Below, in pieces: positions 1-9,138 of a stretch of DNA of 64,000 nucleotides. Positions within the stretch are counted from its first letter, which is position 1; every line of letters begins with the position of its first letter. The position numbers and the translations under genes were made by a program. Source of the DNA: Roseobacter insulae (lineage in GTDB: Bacteria > Pseudomonadota > Alphaproteobacteria > Rhodobacterales > Rhodobacteraceae). The notes beneath the pieces are model-generated. The model did not search any database. It saw only the letters and a list, made by a program, of their open reading frames with translations, and was not told the origin of the DNA. Location: contig NZ_JAHXDN010000001.1 of the NCBI RefSeq assembly GCF_019375555.1, positions 1,207,236 through 1,271,235 of the forward strand. Reading direction: 5' to 3'.

Positions 1-746
1 ATCACGGAAAGCTGCGCCTCGGCGTAAACATCGACCATGTGGCGACGGTGCGCAACGCGCGCGGCGGTGCGTACCCGGATCCGCTGCGCGCGGCACGGAT
101 CGCCGAGGAAGCGGGCGCAGACGGCATTACCGCGCATTTGCGCGAAGACCGGCGCCATATTTCAGACGCCGACATTGAGGGGCTGATGGAGGTGTTGACT
201 GTCCCGCTGAACTTCGAGATGGCGGCAACCGACGAGATGCAGAAAATTGCCCTGCGTCACAAACCCCATGCGGTCTGCATCGTGCCGGAAAAACGCGAGG
301 AGCGCACGACCGAGGGAGGGCTGGAAGTTGCCCGCGAGGAAAACAAGCTGGCGCATTTCATCGCCCCGCTGCGGGATGCCGGGTGCCGGGTCTCCATTTT
401 CATCGCCGCCGACAGGCGGCAGATCGAGGCGGCCCACAGAATAGGCGCGCAGGTCATCGAACTCCATACCGGTGCGTATTGTGATGCCCATGCCGAAGAC
501 CGTCTGGAGGCGCGCGACGCAGAGCTCCGCGCCCTGCGGGATATGGCCACCTATGCGCATGAACTGGGGCTGGAGGTGCATGCCGGCCACGGGCTGACCT
601 ATGACACGGTGAAACCCGTCGCCGCCTTTCCCGAAGTGATGGAACTGAACATCGGGCATTTCCTGATCGGCGAAAGCATTTTTCTTGGATTGGGTCCCGC
701 AATCGTGGAAATGCGGCAACTTATGGACGAAGCACGCCGGTCATAA
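1..746 (+). CDS. pdxJ: Pyridoxine 5'-phosphate synthase, 5' end outside window
   Basis: PdxJ condenses 1-deoxy-D-xylulose 5-phosphate with 3-amino-2-oxopropyl phosphate in the last ring-forming step of vitamin B6 synthesis (cytosolic TIM barrel). The frame is open from base 3 and reads [20 protein letters not shown], the conserved N-terminal strand, so only a few codons are missing on the left. The GTG at 39 lies inside this motif and is not the start. Other family landmarks are [16 protein letters not shown], the ELHTGAYC strand and the C-terminal [12 protein letters not shown]. The next genes (acpS, lepB, rnc, era, recO) form a common alphaproteobacterial neighbourhood for pdxJ. Confidence 0.96.
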   Translation, partial: HGKLRLGVNIDHVATVRNARGGAYPDPLRAARIAEEAGADGITAHLREDRRHISDADIEGLMEVLTVPLNFEMAATDEMQKIALRHKPHAVCIVPEKREERTTEGGLEVAREENKLAHFIAPLRDAGCRVSIFIAADRRQIEAAHRIGAQVIELHTGAYCDAHAEDRLEARDAELRALRDMATYAHELGLEVHAGHGLTYDTVKPVAAFPEVMELNIGHFLIGESIFLGLGPAIVEMRQLMDEARRS

Positions 747-857
747 TCCGCCTATAAGTTGCAAATTTTAAACATTGGATCGCCCGGAGGTTGCGAATTG
801 CGCGAATTTACATATAATTGTCATCATTGTTACCAGTTCATTTTAGGGAGGGAGCAG

Positions 858-1280
858 ATGATATTCCGTCCGCTTCGGTTTTGTTTCAACTATGTTTTGA
901 TCACCATCGGCACCATTATTCTGACGATGATTATCCAGCAGTTCGTGGCCTTTGACCTCAGTTCGGTCGGCACATCCGTCATACCGCTTCTGGCGGCGGC
1001 GATCATTGAAGGGCAGTTCTTCGGACGCCATTGCGAGGGCCCCCCGGCCAAGCCTGTGATCTGGCGGGCGTCGCTGGAAATGACCGGCATGGTGATGATC
1101 CTCTCTGCGATCATCTTTGGCGCGCTGGTTGTGGTGACCCCCGAAATCCTCGGCATTTTCTCGGTGATCGACACCATGAAGGCAGCCGCGGTTCTGCTTC
1201 TGGCCGTTGGATTTTCCTGGGTGGTATTGCGCCTTGGCTACGGCATGGGTCTGCGCTCCGGCCTGCGGCACATGGCCTGA
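858..1280 (+). CDS. Small four-helix membrane protein (ABZJ_00895-like)
   Basis: A 140-residue integral membrane protein of unknown function. I place the start at ATG 858 because GGGAGGGAG sits six bases upstream; the frame is open from 759 but that N-terminal stretch is Cys/His-rich, hydrophilic and has no ribosome binding site. Hydrophobic segments lie near residues 6-30 (FNYVLITIGTIILTMII), 40-52, 72-93 (MVMILSAIIFGALVVV) and 107-126. Size and layout resemble the ABZJ_00895 family of inner-membrane proteins, but the match is from memory only. It sits between pdxJ and acpS and is followed by a clear terminator at 1313-1341, so it probably ends the transcript. Confidence 0.7.
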   Translation: MIFRPLRFCFNYVLITIGTIILTMIIQQFVAFDLSSVGTSVIPLLAAAIIEGQFFGRHCEGPPAKPVIWRASLEMTGMVMILSAIIFGALVVVTPEILGIFSVIDTMKAAAVLLLAVGFSWVVLRLGYGMGLRSGLRHMA

Positions 1281-1312
1281 CGGCACCGCCGTTCCGCAGG
1301 GTTCCTTGCGGG

Positions 1313-1341
1313 CAGGTCGGGTACAGGCCCGGCCTGTTTTT
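1313..1341 (+). terminator. Rho-independent terminator
   Basis: CAGGTCGGG (1313-1321) pairs with CCCGGCCTG (1328-1336) with one T-G wobble, closing a six-base loop, and TTTTT follows directly. It ends transcription of the membrane protein gene before acpS. Confidence 0.75.
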
Positions 1342-1410
1342 CGGTGGTCTGCGCGGTTTCGGGCGAAAATGAGCCTACCGCACCTGGGAAAACCGCGCTA
1401 ATCACGCCTC

Positions 1411-1815
1411 ATGATCATCGGTATTGGCACAGACCTTGCAAACATCGACCGGATACAAGGGACCCTGGACCGTTTCGGCGACCGGTTCCGCAACCGCGTC
1501 TTTACCGAGACCGAACAGCGCAAGGCTGAGCGGCGCAGGGATGTGGCGGGCACCTATGCCAAGAGATGGGCGGCCAAGGAGGCTTGCTCCAAGGCCCTTG
1601 GCACCGGGCTGGCCATGGGCATCGCGTGGAAGGACATGTCGGTCACCAACCTGCGTTCGGGCCAGCCGATCATGCATGTCACCGGCTGGGCCAAGGACCG
1701 GCTCGACGCGCTCACACCGGCGGGCCACGAGGCGGTAATCCACGTGACACTGACCGATGACCACCCCTGGGCGCAGGCCTTCGTGGTGATCGAAGCGCTG
1801 CCGACAGCCTCTTAA
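1411..1815 (+). CDS. acpS: Holo-[acyl-carrier-protein] synthase
   Basis: AcpS transfers the 4'-phosphopantetheine arm of CoA to a serine of apo-ACP. The 134 residues are the normal trimeric AcpS length. The N terminus [14 protein letters not shown] carries the metal-binding Asp, and [16 protein letters not shown] holds the second conserved acidic/Lys motif for CoA binding. It starts at ATG 1411, about 70 bases after a terminator, so it probably has its own promoter. A 240-base gap separates it from lepB. Confidence 0.96.
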   Translation: MIIGIGTDLANIDRIQGTLDRFGDRFRNRVFTETEQRKAERRRDVAGTYAKRWAAKEACSKALGTGLAMGIAWKDMSVTNLRSGQPIMHVTGWAKDRLDALTPAGHEAVIHVTLTDDHPWAQAFVVIEALPTAS

Positions 1816-1873
1816 CCTTTCGGTCACGATCCGCCGCGCGCGTTGCGTTAACGGTGCCTTTGGCGCATTGGCG

Positions 1874-1910
1874 GTGCACAGGCTGTGCACGCGCTGTGCA
1901 CGGGTTGTGC
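1874..1910. repeat. GTGCAC repeats phased at 11 bp upstream of lepB
   Basis: The palindromic hexamer GTGCAC occurs at 1874, 1885 and 1896, and a partial copy (GTGC) at 1907, exactly 11 bp apart. Eleven bp is about one helical turn, so all copies lie on one DNA face, as in an array of protein sites. It lies in the 240-base gap between acpS and lepB, about 145 bases before the lepB start. Function is unknown. Confidence 0.5.
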
Positions 1911-2054
1911 CCGGTCCAAAACCCGCAAACGCAGGCCGTTAAGCGTGATTCGCCCGCCGCGCGCTCATCGGTACACCGAACGTTGCGCCCGCGCGCCTTG
2001 ACAGCCCTGTTCCCCGCCCGCATTTAGGCGCAAACCAAATCACGGGAGCGCCCC

Positions 2055-2894
2055 ATGGCCGCCACAGAGAAAAAGCAGCAGAACGCCTTTGTCGAGACGA
2101 TCAAAACGATCGTCTACGCGCTGCTCATTGCCGGGGTTTTCCGCACCCTCTTCTTCCAGCCGTTCTGGATTCCCTCCGGCTCCATGAAGGAGACCCTGCT
2201 GGTTGGCGACTTCCTCTTCGTGAACAAGATGGCTTACGGCTATTCCTATGCCTCCTGCCCCAGCCTGATCCTGCCGAGGTTCGGCATTGATGTGGATGCC
2301 AAGGACATTTGCGGCGTCTTTGACGGTGACAACACCCGTCTGTTCGGTAACACGCCGGACCGCGGTGATGTGGTCGTCTTCCGGCACCCGGTGTCGGGCC
2401 GCGACTATATAAAACGGCTGATCGGGATGCCGGGTGACAGCATCCAGATGCGCGACAGCGTGGTCTACATCAACGGCGAGCCGGCCCCTCAGGAACCCGC
2501 CGGTGTCTTCGCCGAGATCATGCAGCCGCAGGGCCCCGAAGGCCGGCGCCCGCGCTGTTCCAACGGCCCGATCGGCGATGGTGGTACCTGCCACAAGGAA
2601 CGCGCGATCGAGACACTGCCCGGCGGCACCAAACATGTCGTTCTGGATATCGGCTTGCAGGCATCCGATCGCACCGGCGTCTATCAAGTACCTGAAGGGC
2701 ATTACTTTTTCATGGGCGACAATCGCGATAACTCGGCCGATAGCCGGTTGGCGCAACAGGTTCAGGGTGTCGGTTTCGTGCCTTTCGAAAACCTGATCGG
2801 CCGCGCGGACAGGATCATGTTTTCATCGGGCGGACGTTCCATGCTATTCTTCTGGACATGGCGCGGCGACCGTTTTTTCAAGGCCGTTGAGTGA
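2055..2894 (+). CDS. lepB: Signal peptidase I
   Basis: Membrane-bound serine/lysine protease that removes signal peptides from Sec- and Tat-exported proteins. The protein has 279 residues with one N-terminal transmembrane helix near residues 16-34. The catalytic serine is in IPSGSM (Ser43) and the general-base lysine is in [13 protein letters not shown] (Lys120). The C-terminal box [12 protein letters not shown] is the third family signature. The start follows CGGGAGCGCCCC. Its stop overlaps the rnc start by four bases (GTGA), so lepB-rnc-era are translationally coupled, as in many proteobacteria. Confidence 0.97.
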   Translation: MAATEKKQQNAFVETIKTIVYALLIAGVFRTLFFQPFWIPSGSMKETLLVGDFLFVNKMAYGYSYASCPSLILPRFGIDVDAKDICGVFDGDNTRLFGNTPDRGDVVVFRHPVSGRDYIKRLIGMPGDSIQMRDSVVYINGEPAPQEPAGVFAEIMQPQGPEGRRPRCSNGPIGDGGTCHKERAIETLPGGTKHVVLDIGLQASDRTGVYQVPEGHYFFMGDNRDNSADSRLAQQVQGVGFVPFENLIGRADRIMFSSGGRSMLFFWTWRGDRFFKAVE

Positions 2895-3577
2895 AACTCT
2901 CTGCGGAGCTGAGATCCTTTCAGGATCGACTGGGGCACAGTTTTTCCAAGCCCGACCTGTTGGCACAGGCGGTGACACATGCGTCGATGTCCAGTGCCAA
3001 CCGGGATGACAATCAGCGCCTCGAATTTCTGGGGGATCGTGTCCTTGGCCTTGTGATGGCCGAAGCTCTTCTGGCCCTCGACACGGGCGCGACCGAGGGC
3101 CAGTTGGCGCCCCGTTTCAATGCTCTGGTGCGCAAGGAGACCTGTGCGGACGTGGCGCGCCAGATCGATCTGGGCGCTGTGCTGCGCCTGGGACGGTCTG
3201 AAATGCTGTCTGGCGGGCGCCGCAAGCAGGCGCTGCTGGGCGATGGTATCGAAGCCGTCATCGCCGCCGTGTTTCTCGACGCCGGGTTTGATGCGGCGCG
3301 GAATCTGATCCTGCGGCTGTGGGGGCCCCGGGTTCACGAGGTCGAGGAAGACGCGCGGGATGCCAAGACAGCGCTGCAGGAGTGGGCGCAGGCCCGCGGC
3401 CTGAAACCACCATCCTACGTTGAAATCTCCCGCTCGGGGCCAGACCACGCACCTGTTTTCACCATTGCGGCACAGCTCGAAAACGGCGAAAGCCAGGAAG
3501 CTACGGCCGGCTCGAAACGTCAGGCAGAGCAGGCAGCCGCCAGCACCCTTCTGGCCGAACTGGAGAAGTCCACATGA
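2891..3577 (+). CDS. rnc: Ribonuclease III
   Basis: Double-strand-specific endoribonuclease for rRNA processing and mRNA decay; 228 residues. The catalytic domain carries the signature [20 protein letters not shown] near residues 37-56, with acidic metal ligands repeated in [19 protein letters not shown]-terminal dsRNA-binding domain (about 155-225) ends with [11 protein letters not shown]. It starts with GTG inside the lepB stop region and its own stop overlaps the era ATG (ATGA), so lepB-rnc-era is one tightly coupled unit. Confidence 0.97.
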   Translation: MKLSAELRSFQDRLGHSFSKPDLLAQAVTHASMSSANRDDNQRLEFLGDRVLGLVMAEALLALDTGATEGQLAPRFNALVRKETCADVARQIDLGAVLRLGRSEMLSGGRRKQALLGDGIEAVIAAVFLDAGFDAARNLILRLWGPRVHEVEEDARDAKTALQEWAQARGLKPPSYVEISRSGPDHAPVFTIAAQLENGESQEATAGSKRQAEQAAASTLLAELEKST

Positions 3578-4482
3578 GTACCCGCGCAGGTTTTGTTGCC
3601 TTGATCGGAGAGCCCAACGCGGGCAAATCCACACTTCTCAACCGCATGGTCGGGGCCAAGGTATCCATCGTGACCCATAAGGTGCAGACCACCCGCGCCC
3701 GCATCCGGGGCGTGGCGATGGAAGGTGATGCACAGATCGTGTTCGTCGATACGCCGGGGCTCTTCCAGCCGCGCCGCAGGCTTGACCGGGCAATGGTGGC
3801 GGCAGCATGGGGTGGGGCCGCGGATGCGGATATCATTGTGCTGCTGATCGAGGCGCAGCGCGGCCTGACCGAGGGTGTCGACCGTATTCTCGAAGGCCTT
3901 CAGGACATTGGTGAGGGCCGCAAGGTTGCCCTTGCGATCAACAAGATCGACCGGGTGCAGTCGGAAGTTCTGCTGGGGCTGAGCAAGGCCATGAACGACC
4001 GATATCCGTTTGTCGAGACCTTCATGATTTCCGCAGAACGCGGGCATGGTGTTGAAGCGCTGCGCAGGTGGCTGGCGGCGGAATTGCCGGAGGGCCCGTG
4101 GCTTTACCCCGAGGACCAGATTGCCGATCTGCCGATGCGGATGATAGCCGCCGAGATGACGCGGGAAAAACTGACACTGCGGCTGCATCAGGAACTGCCC
4201 TATCAGCTGACCGTTGAAACCGAAGGCTGGGAAGAGCGCAAGGACGGTTCGGCCCGGATCGACCAGCTGATTTACGTTGTGCGCGACGGGCACAAGGGGA
4301 TCGTGCTGGGCCACAAGGGCGAAACGATCAAGGCCGTGTCCAAGGCCGCCCGCGAAGAGCTCGAAGAGTTCCTCGGTCGCAGGGTGCATCTGTTCCTGCA
4401 GGTGAAAGTGCGGCCAAACTGGCTTGATGAGGCGGAGCGCTATTCGGAGATGGGACTTGAGTTCAAAGACGGCAACGCCTGA
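3574..4482 (+). CDS. era: GTPase Era
   Basis: Ribosome-assembly GTPase that binds the 3' end of 16S rRNA; 302 residues. The G domain shows G1 GEPNAGKST (12-20), a switch region [12 protein letters not shown]3 DTPGLF and G4 NKID. The C-terminal KH RNA-binding domain contains [15 protein letters not shown] followed by [11 protein letters not shown]. It overlaps rnc by four bases, which fits co-regulation of rRNA processing and 30S assembly. Confidence 0.98.
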   Translation: MSTRAGFVALIGEPNAGKSTLLNRMVGAKVSIVTHKVQTTRARIRGVAMEGDAQIVFVDTPGLFQPRRRLDRAMVAAAWGGAADADIIVLLIEAQRGLTEGVDRILEGLQDIGEGRKVALAINKIDRVQSEVLLGLSKAMNDRYPFVETFMISAERGHGVEALRRWLAAELPEGPWLYPEDQIADLPMRMIAAEMTREKLTLRLHQELPYQLTVETEGWEERKDGSARIDQLIYVVRDGHKGIVLGHKGETIKAVSKAAREELEEFLGRRVHLFLQVKVRPNWLDEAERYSEMGLEFKDGNA

Positions 4483-4530
4483 TACCGTGGGTCGCGATCG
4501 GCGGGACGCAGTGACAAAGTGGAGGCCACA

Positions 4531-4860
4531 ATGGCCCGCCTGACGGCACGTTTCTGGATCGATGCCTACCTCGCGCGGTTGCGGGTTCAGGACATCCCGG
4601 CCTTCATCGTGGTCCATGGCGACGACACGGCCGGCAGCATATTGGTCAAGGTCAACAAGCTTGACGGGCAGGCGACGGTCTATCACCGAAGCTATAACCT
4701 GATGGAAGACACGCGCGAATGGTCGATCCTTGAACAGGGCCATGACCGGGAGGTCGACGCAAGTATCGACCGGCAGCGTGGGTATGATCCCGATATCTGG
4801 GTGATCGAGGTGGAGGATCGGCAGGGGCGGCATCTGCTCGACCAGCCGGGGCTTTCCTGA
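4531..4860 (+). CDS. DUF1491 family protein
   Basis: A conserved 109-residue alphaproteobacterial protein of unknown role, typically found between era and recO as it is here. The start is ATG 4531, preceded by GTGGAGG; the frame is also open from GTG 4519 but that leaves no spacing for the ribosome binding site. Recognisable parts are [11 protein letters not shown] near the N terminus and [19 protein letters not shown] at the C terminus. The stop overlaps the recO ATG by one base, indicating coupling. There is no signal peptide or membrane segment. Confidence 0.85.
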   Translation: MARLTARFWIDAYLARLRVQDIPAFIVVHGDDTAGSILVKVNKLDGQATVYHRSYNLMEDTREWSILEQGHDREVDASIDRQRGYDPDIWVIEVEDRQGRHLLDQPGLS

Positions 4861-5585
4861 TGGAATGGCGTGACGAGGGCATTCTGTTGAGTTCCCGGCG
4901 TCACGGTGAGACCTCTGCGATCATCGAGGTGTTCACGCCTGAGCACGGTCGCCATGCCGGGGTCGTGCGCGGTGGCACAAGCCGAAAGATCGCGCCCATA
5001 CTGCAGCCCGGAGCGCAACTGGACGTGACGTGGCGTGCGCGGCTCGAAGATCACATTGGCAGCTTTCAGGTCGAGCCTGTTCGCAGTCGGGCGGCGGTGG
5101 CGCTGAACGACCGTCTGGCGCTCGCGGGTCTGAACGCCGTGACCGCACTGCTGGGGTTTTCATTGCCCGAGCGGGAGCCGCATGCCCGCCTCTATCACCA
5201 GTCAGAGCAATTGCTCGACCTTCTTGAGCAGGCGGACTTATGGCCACTTGCCTATTTGCGATGGGAAGCGCGCCTGCTTGAAGAGCTCGGCTACGCGCTC
5301 CAGCTCGACAGCTGTGCCGTGACCGGTCGATCAGAGGATCTGGTGTATATATCGCCCAAATCCGGCCGGGCTGTCTCTCGTGATGCGGCGGGTGACTGGG
5401 CGGATCGCTTGTTGCCTTTGCCCGACGTCTTGCGCGGTTTCGGGGATGCGGCGGACGCGGATATCGCGCAGGGCCTTGTCACAACAGGTTATTTCCTGAA
5501 GGAGCATCTGGCAAAGGATCTGGGAAACCGACCTCTGCCCGACGCAAGGGACCGATTTGTCGCGGCGTTCAATCGTCGGATTTGA
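4860..5585 (+). CDS. recO: DNA repair protein RecO
   Basis: RecFOR-pathway mediator that anneals single strands and loads RecA; 241 residues. The N-terminal OB fold reads [20 protein letters not shown], and the conserved [10 protein letters not shown] follows. The central helical region is normal. The family's four-cysteine zinc motif is absent: only one Cys (in LDSCAVTG) is seen there, as in other alphaproteobacterial RecO proteins. The gene is convergent with the META lipoprotein gene and the two 3' ends overlap by 17 bases. Confidence 0.94.
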   Translation: MEWRDEGILLSSRRHGETSAIIEVFTPEHGRHAGVVRGGTSRKIAPILQPGAQLDVTWRARLEDHIGSFQVEPVRSRAAVALNDRLALAGLNAVTALLGFSLPEREPHARLYHQSEQLLDLLEQADLWPLAYLRWEARLLEELGYALQLDSCAVTGRSEDLVYISPKSGRAVSRDAAGDWADRLLPLPDVLRGFGDAADADIAQGLVTTGYFLKEHLAKDLGNRPLPDARDRFVAAFNRRI

Positions 5586-5976
5586 AAACCATCTTACGGT
5601 CTTCCGGCGTTGACAGGATCAGCGTGTCGCCCAGCACTTCGGACAGCGTCATATCCGATAACGTGGACAGAAACTCCGTCTCATCGGCCAACCCGGGGCA
5701 GGCCAGACGGGTTGTCGAGATCGCTCCGGCCTCGAACCACGGGTAGGGTACGGCCATCGTTGCGGTGTAGGTGTTGCAGGGGGCTTCTCCGGTGATTTGG
5801 CCTGGTTCAGGAAATGTGAGCGTTGCCCTGTAGCGCACCGCCTGATCGTCCATTTCCATCAGCCGCCAGACCTTGTCCGAGGCACCATAGGCGCTGACCG
5901 TTTCATCCTGCCTGCATCCCGCCAGCACCATACTGACGCCGAGAAAGATCAGGCTCGCCCATCGCCAGCGCGTCAT
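5569..5976 (-). CDS. META-domain lipoprotein
   Basis: A 135-residue exported lipoprotein. The N terminus has a signal peptide with a lipobox (SMVLAGCRQ, Cys near residue 21). The mature part looks like a META/HslJ (DUF306) domain: a small beta fold with [18 protein letters not shown] and a late [10 protein letters not shown] region. META proteins are linked to envelope stress and heat-shock survival, but the role here is unknown. Its start overlaps the TetR stop (ATGA), so the two are cotranscribed, and its 3' end overlaps recO on the other strand. Confidence 0.75.
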   Translation of the reverse strand: MTRWRWASLIFLGVSMVLAGCRQDETVSAYGASDKVWRLMEMDDQAVRYRATLTFPEPGQITGEAPCNTYTATMAVPYPWFEAGAISTTRLACPGLADETEFLSTLSDMTLSEVLGDTLILSTPEDRKMVFKSDD

Positions 5977-6494
5977 TTGAGCGCCAACACAAGGTCCACC
6001 ATGGTGTCAAACGCCGCCGCGGGTGCCGCGTCGCCCCGGACTTGCGGCAGGCCGATCAACGCCCCCAGGCAGCTCTGCGCGAAGGCCGGGTTCTTGATGC
6101 CCAGATGGCGCAGCAGGTTGACCGTGTAGCGCAAGCGCTCGGAATCCACTTGCGCAACGGCCCGGGCGACGGTCGGCGCGGTTAGCGCCCACGCGCGCAT
6201 GGCCGGGTCCTGTTCATCGGACAGGATTCGTGCGCCGAACTGGCGCAGTCGTTGCTCCGCATTGCCATCCTCCGCCAGCGCCGAGACAACATCGGCAAAG
6301 GCTCGCGACTGCCAGTCCTTGACAACCGCTTTCTGAAAATCCGGTACATCCTTGAAATGCCAGTAGAAAGATCCCTTGGTCGCGCCCAGTTGCCGCGCCA
6401 GAGGCTCCGCCGCGAGGGCAGTGGACCCTTGCGCAATCAGCGCATCCAGGCCTGCGTCTATCCAGGATTGGCGGGTGAGTCGCTGGCGTTTCAT
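5973..6494 (-). CDS. TetR/AcrR family transcriptional regulator
   Basis: A 173-residue one-component repressor. The N-terminal TetR helix-turn-helix (residues 1-50) ends with LGATKGSFYWHFKDVPDF, the hallmark recognition-helix region. The C-terminal ligand domain cannot be assigned. It lies downstream of mcd on the same strand and upstream of the META lipoprotein, with which it overlaps by four bases. An imperfect palindrome at 6501-6520 just before the start could be its own operator. Confidence 0.9.
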   Translation of the reverse strand: MKRQRLTRQSWIDAGLDALIAQGSTALAAEPLARQLGATKGSFYWHFKDVPDFQKAVVKDWQSRAFADVVSALAEDGNAEQRLRQFGARILSDEQDPAMRAWALTAPTVARAVAQVDSERLRYTVNLLRHLGIKNPAFAQSCLGALIGLPQVRGDAAPAAAFDTMVDLVLALK

Positions 6495-6500
6495 AGGCTA

Positions 6501-6520
6501 GCCATACGTAGCGGTATGCC
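6501..6520. promoter_or_regulatory. Candidate TetR operator
   Basis: CATAC (6503-6507) and GTATG (6514-6518) form an inverted repeat with six-base spacing, seven bases upstream of the TetR start. The position fits autoregulation. It is a small palindrome, so chance is possible. Confidence 0.35.
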
Positions 6521-6640
6521 ATGCTGCAAGTGCGAAACGGCAAACCCGTCCAATCAGGCGGAGAGCGACGCATGCCCGGCCTGCATGAGCGAAAAACGCC
6601 CAACACGCAGGCAGTTTGCAACGGTCGGAAAGCGGGCGGT

Positions 6641-8323
6641 TCAGCCCAGCAAACGCCGCGCGATCACCTGCGCCTGGATTTCGGCGGCGCCTTCGAAAAT
6701 ATTGAGGATGCGCGCGTCACAGAGCACGCGGCTGATCTTGTATTCCAGCGCGAACCCATTACCACCATGTATCTGCAACCCGTTGTCCGCGGCGGCCCAT
6801 GCCACGCGCGCACCGAGTAGCTTGGCCATGCCCGCCTCAACATCGCACCGCCGCCCCTGATCCTTCTGAAAGGCGGAGAAATAGGTCAGCTGACGGGCGA
6901 TCATCACTTCAACGGCCATCATCGCCAGCTTGCCCGAGACGCGCGGGAAGTTGATGAGCGATTTGCCGAACTGTTTCCGGTCTTGCGCATACTGCATGGA
7001 GATATCGAGCGCGGATTGCGCGACGCCGATGGCACGTGCCGCAGTCTGAATGCGGGCGCTTTCAAATGTCTCCATGAGCTGTTTGAACCCTTTGCCTTCT
7101 TCTCCGCCAAGAAGGTTTTCGCCCTTGACGTGGAAGTTGTCGAAGGCGAGTTCGTATTCCTTCATGCCGCGATATCCGAGAACCTCGATTTCACCCCCGG
7201 TCATCCCCTCGGTCGGGAAGGGGCTGGCGTCATCGCCGGGCGTCTTCTCGGCCAGGAACATCGACAAACCTTTGTAATCGGAAGTGCCGGGGTCGGTTCG
7301 GGCCAGCAACGTCATAACCTGGGTGCGGGCCGCGTGGGTGATCCATGTCTTGTTTCCGGTGATGCGGTAGTCATCCCCCTCCTTGACCGCACGTGTGCGT
7401 AGACTGCCAAGGTCCGACCCGGTGTTAGGCTCGGTGAAAACCGCTGTGGGCAGGGTCTCCGCCGATGCCAGGCGCGGCAGCCACTTTTCTTTTTGCGCAT
7501 CGGTGCCACCGGCAATGATCAATTCGGCCGCGATTTCGGAGCGTGTGCCGAGGCTCCCCACCCCGATGTAGCCGCGCGACAATTCCTCGGAGACCACGCA
7601 CATGGAGGCTTTGGAGAGGCCAAAACCGCCGTATTCTTCCGGGATCGTGAGGCCGAAGACACCCATTTCGGCCAATTCTTCGATCACCTCCATCGGGATC
7701 AACTCGTCCTTGAGATGCCAGTCATGAGCAAATGGTTCCACTTTCTCAGCGGCATAGCGGCGGAACTGAGCGCGGATCATTTCCAGCTCTTCATCCAGCC
7801 CCGATGCGCCAACGGTAATATCTGCCGAATGCTCCTGCATGAGTGCCACAAGGCGGCTACGGGCCGCTTGGGTGTTTGCGCCCTGCGTCAGCGTCCTCAC
7901 TGCCGGGTCCATCATGGCACGCATGTCCGATTGATCCAGACCGAGGTCCTGCAAACGCACGATCTCACCCTGGTTCATCTGGATGCCCCCGTAGATTTGC
8001 CAGAGGTATTCGCCGAAGGCGATCTGATGCAGCAATTGTTCGGTCTCGCCGAATTTTCCCTGACCCTGCAGCGCGGTCGCCCAGTTGTGCATCTGCCGCA
8101 AAGCTTGCGCATAGGTTGCCAGCCACGCCAGACCATGGGCCGCCGTCTGATGTTCTTCGATCAATCTGCCAGAAACGCGCCCGTCCTCCGACACCAGCGA
8201 CCTGACGCGGGATGTCGCGGTTTCCAGTACCGCATCCACTGGCGGCAAAGCCGCGGATGTCAGCGCCAGCAGGTTGTCCAGAATGACGGGTGTCTGCATT
8301 GGGGATTGTCCATCATGGGGCAT
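6641..8323 (-). CDS. mcd: (2S)-methylsuccinyl-CoA dehydrogenase
   Basis: Flavin-dependent acyl-CoA dehydrogenase of 560 residues that oxidises (2S)-methylsuccinyl-CoA to mesaconyl-CoA in the ethylmalonyl-CoA pathway for acetyl-CoA assimilation. An ordinary acyl-CoA dehydrogenase core (about 170-560) follows an extra N-terminal helical domain of about 160 residues; that extension is typical of Mcd. Core motifs are AVFTEPNTGSDLGSLRT, TGNKTWITHAART, the RKQFGKSLINFPRVSGKLA helix and the C-terminal QIHGGNGFALEY...IFEGAAEIQ. The start follows AAAGGA with eight-base spacing. Electrons would pass to ETF (etfAB at 20141-21828). A different long-chain dehydrogenase is the alternative. Confidence 0.85.
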   Translation of the reverse strand: MPHDGQSPMQTPVILDNLLALTSAALPPVDAVLETATSRVRSLVSEDGRVSGRLIEEHQTAAHGLAWLATYAQALRQMHNWATALQGQGKFGETEQLLHQIAFGEYLWQIYGGIQMNQGEIVRLQDLGLDQSDMRAMMDPAVRTLTQGANTQAARSRLVALMQEHSADITVGASGLDEELEMIRAQFRRYAAEKVEPFAHDWHLKDELIPMEVIEELAEMGVFGLTIPEEYGGFGLSKASMCVVSEELSRGYIGVGSLGTRSEIAAELIIAGGTDAQKEKWLPRLASAETLPTAVFTEPNTGSDLGSLRTRAVKEGDDYRITGNKTWITHAARTQVMTLLARTDPGTSDYKGLSMFLAEKTPGDDASPFPTEGMTGGEIEVLGYRGMKEYELAFDNFHVKGENLLGGEEGKGFKQLMETFESARIQTAARAIGVAQSALDISMQYAQDRKQFGKSLINFPRVSGKLAMMAVEVMIARQLTYFSAFQKDQGRRCDVEAGMAKLLGARVAWAAADNGLQIHGGNGFALEYKISRVLCDARILNIFEGAAEIQAQVIARRLLG

Positions 8324-8502
8324 TTTCTACATCCTTTATCGGTCGCGCTTGATGTAGGTCTTTCGCACTTGCAGCGCAACAAAAATACGTGAAGAAGCGT
8401 CAATTTGGACGAAAGTTACGAAGTCGATTGCCTCTCTCGGGCGCCGCGCCATGCAGTTGCTGCCGAGCAACAGTGATATTGTTCCAGAAAGAGAGACAAA
8501 AA
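8324..8502. other. Promoter region of mcd and unassigned spacer
   Basis: A gap of 300 bases separates mcd from the XRE gene (8324-8623). The part next to mcd carries its ribosome binding site and presumably its promoter on the minus strand. A short hairpin (GTTGCT pairing with AGCAAC, about 8455-8470) is visible. I see no gene here; the terminator of the XRE gene follows at 8503-8530. Confidence 0.4.
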
Positions 8503-8530
8503 TGGAAAAAACGCCGCTTTCGCGGCGCTT
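8503..8530 (-). terminator. Rho-independent terminator of the XRE gene
   Basis: Read on the minus strand, GCGCCGC and GCGGCGT pair around a GAAA tetraloop and run straight into a T tract (bases 8506-8510 are A on the plus strand). It sits about 95 bases downstream of the XRE regulator stop. Confidence 0.85.
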
Positions 8531-8623
8531 GATCAGTCACAGTACTAATACGATTCTAACTAAACTAAGGGACACGTCGGGCGGTGGACGAACCTGCCGC
8601 CCGACGTGCCAGTCACCAGGGGC

Positions 8624-8983
8624 TCAGCCTTGACGTGCGACGGTTACGCCTGAAACGTCCTCAATGAACGTGACAATGCGTGTCTTGATTGTATCGTCAC
8701 GGATGGCGGCAAGCGCTGTGACGATTTCGAGGCCCGGATCGCGGCGTTCGGATTTTTCCGCTGAAGTATCAAGGCCTTCGAAGAAGTAAGACGTGGGCAC
8801 GTCAAGGATTCGCGATAACTCGTAAAGACGGCTGGCAGCAATTCGATTAGATCCAATTTCGTATTTTTGAATCTGCTGAAACGACAGGTCCAGTTCCCGC
8901 GCAACGTCTGTCTGGGACAAACGACGCATGGTACGGATCTGCTTCAACTTGCGGCCAACGTGAACATCGACTGGATGGGACAT
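8624..8983 (-). CDS. XRE/Cro-family transcriptional regulator
   Basis: A 119-residue DNA-binding protein. Residues 8-65 form an HTH_3 domain: GRKLKQIRTMRRLSQTDVAR, then FQQIQKYEIGSNRIAASRLYELSRILDVP. The C-terminal 45 residues are helical and unassigned. This is the size and layout of a family common in alphaproteobacteria (single HTH plus short tail). It is divergent from the LysR-headed gene at 9139, with an AT-rich gap of about 155 bases between them that probably holds both promoters. Confidence 0.9.
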   Translation of the reverse strand: MSHPVDVHVGRKLKQIRTMRRLSQTDVARELDLSFQQIQKYEIGSNRIAASRLYELSRILDVPTSYFFEGLDTSAEKSERRDPGLEIVTALAAIRDDTIKTRIVTFIEDVSGVTVARQG

Positions 8984-9138
8984 AACTATTTAACACCTCT
9001 GGTTGTGACTGTCTTCACTCTTCGCGGGAATCGGCGAATCGTTCAACTGAGTACCTTTTTCTTTTTTTTGATTAAAAATGTTCAGGTGATGGGTGAAAAA
9101 TGTTGCATTAGTGGGTGATTTATTTACCATCAGATGCC

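Noticed and set aside
162..719. 185-codon minus-strand frame opposite pdxJ
   Set aside because: Shadow of pdxJ.
759..857. Longer N terminus for the membrane protein after pdxJ
   Set aside because: ATG 858 has a strong ribosome binding site; the upstream 33 codons look untranslated.
3520..4833. 437-codon minus-strand frame opposite era and DUF1491
   Set aside because: Spans two real genes antisense; no start signal.
8867..9118. 83-codon plus-strand frame in the XRE/LysR divergent gap
   Set aside because: Half of it is antisense to the XRE gene, the rest is the AT-rich promoter region; no ribosome binding site.
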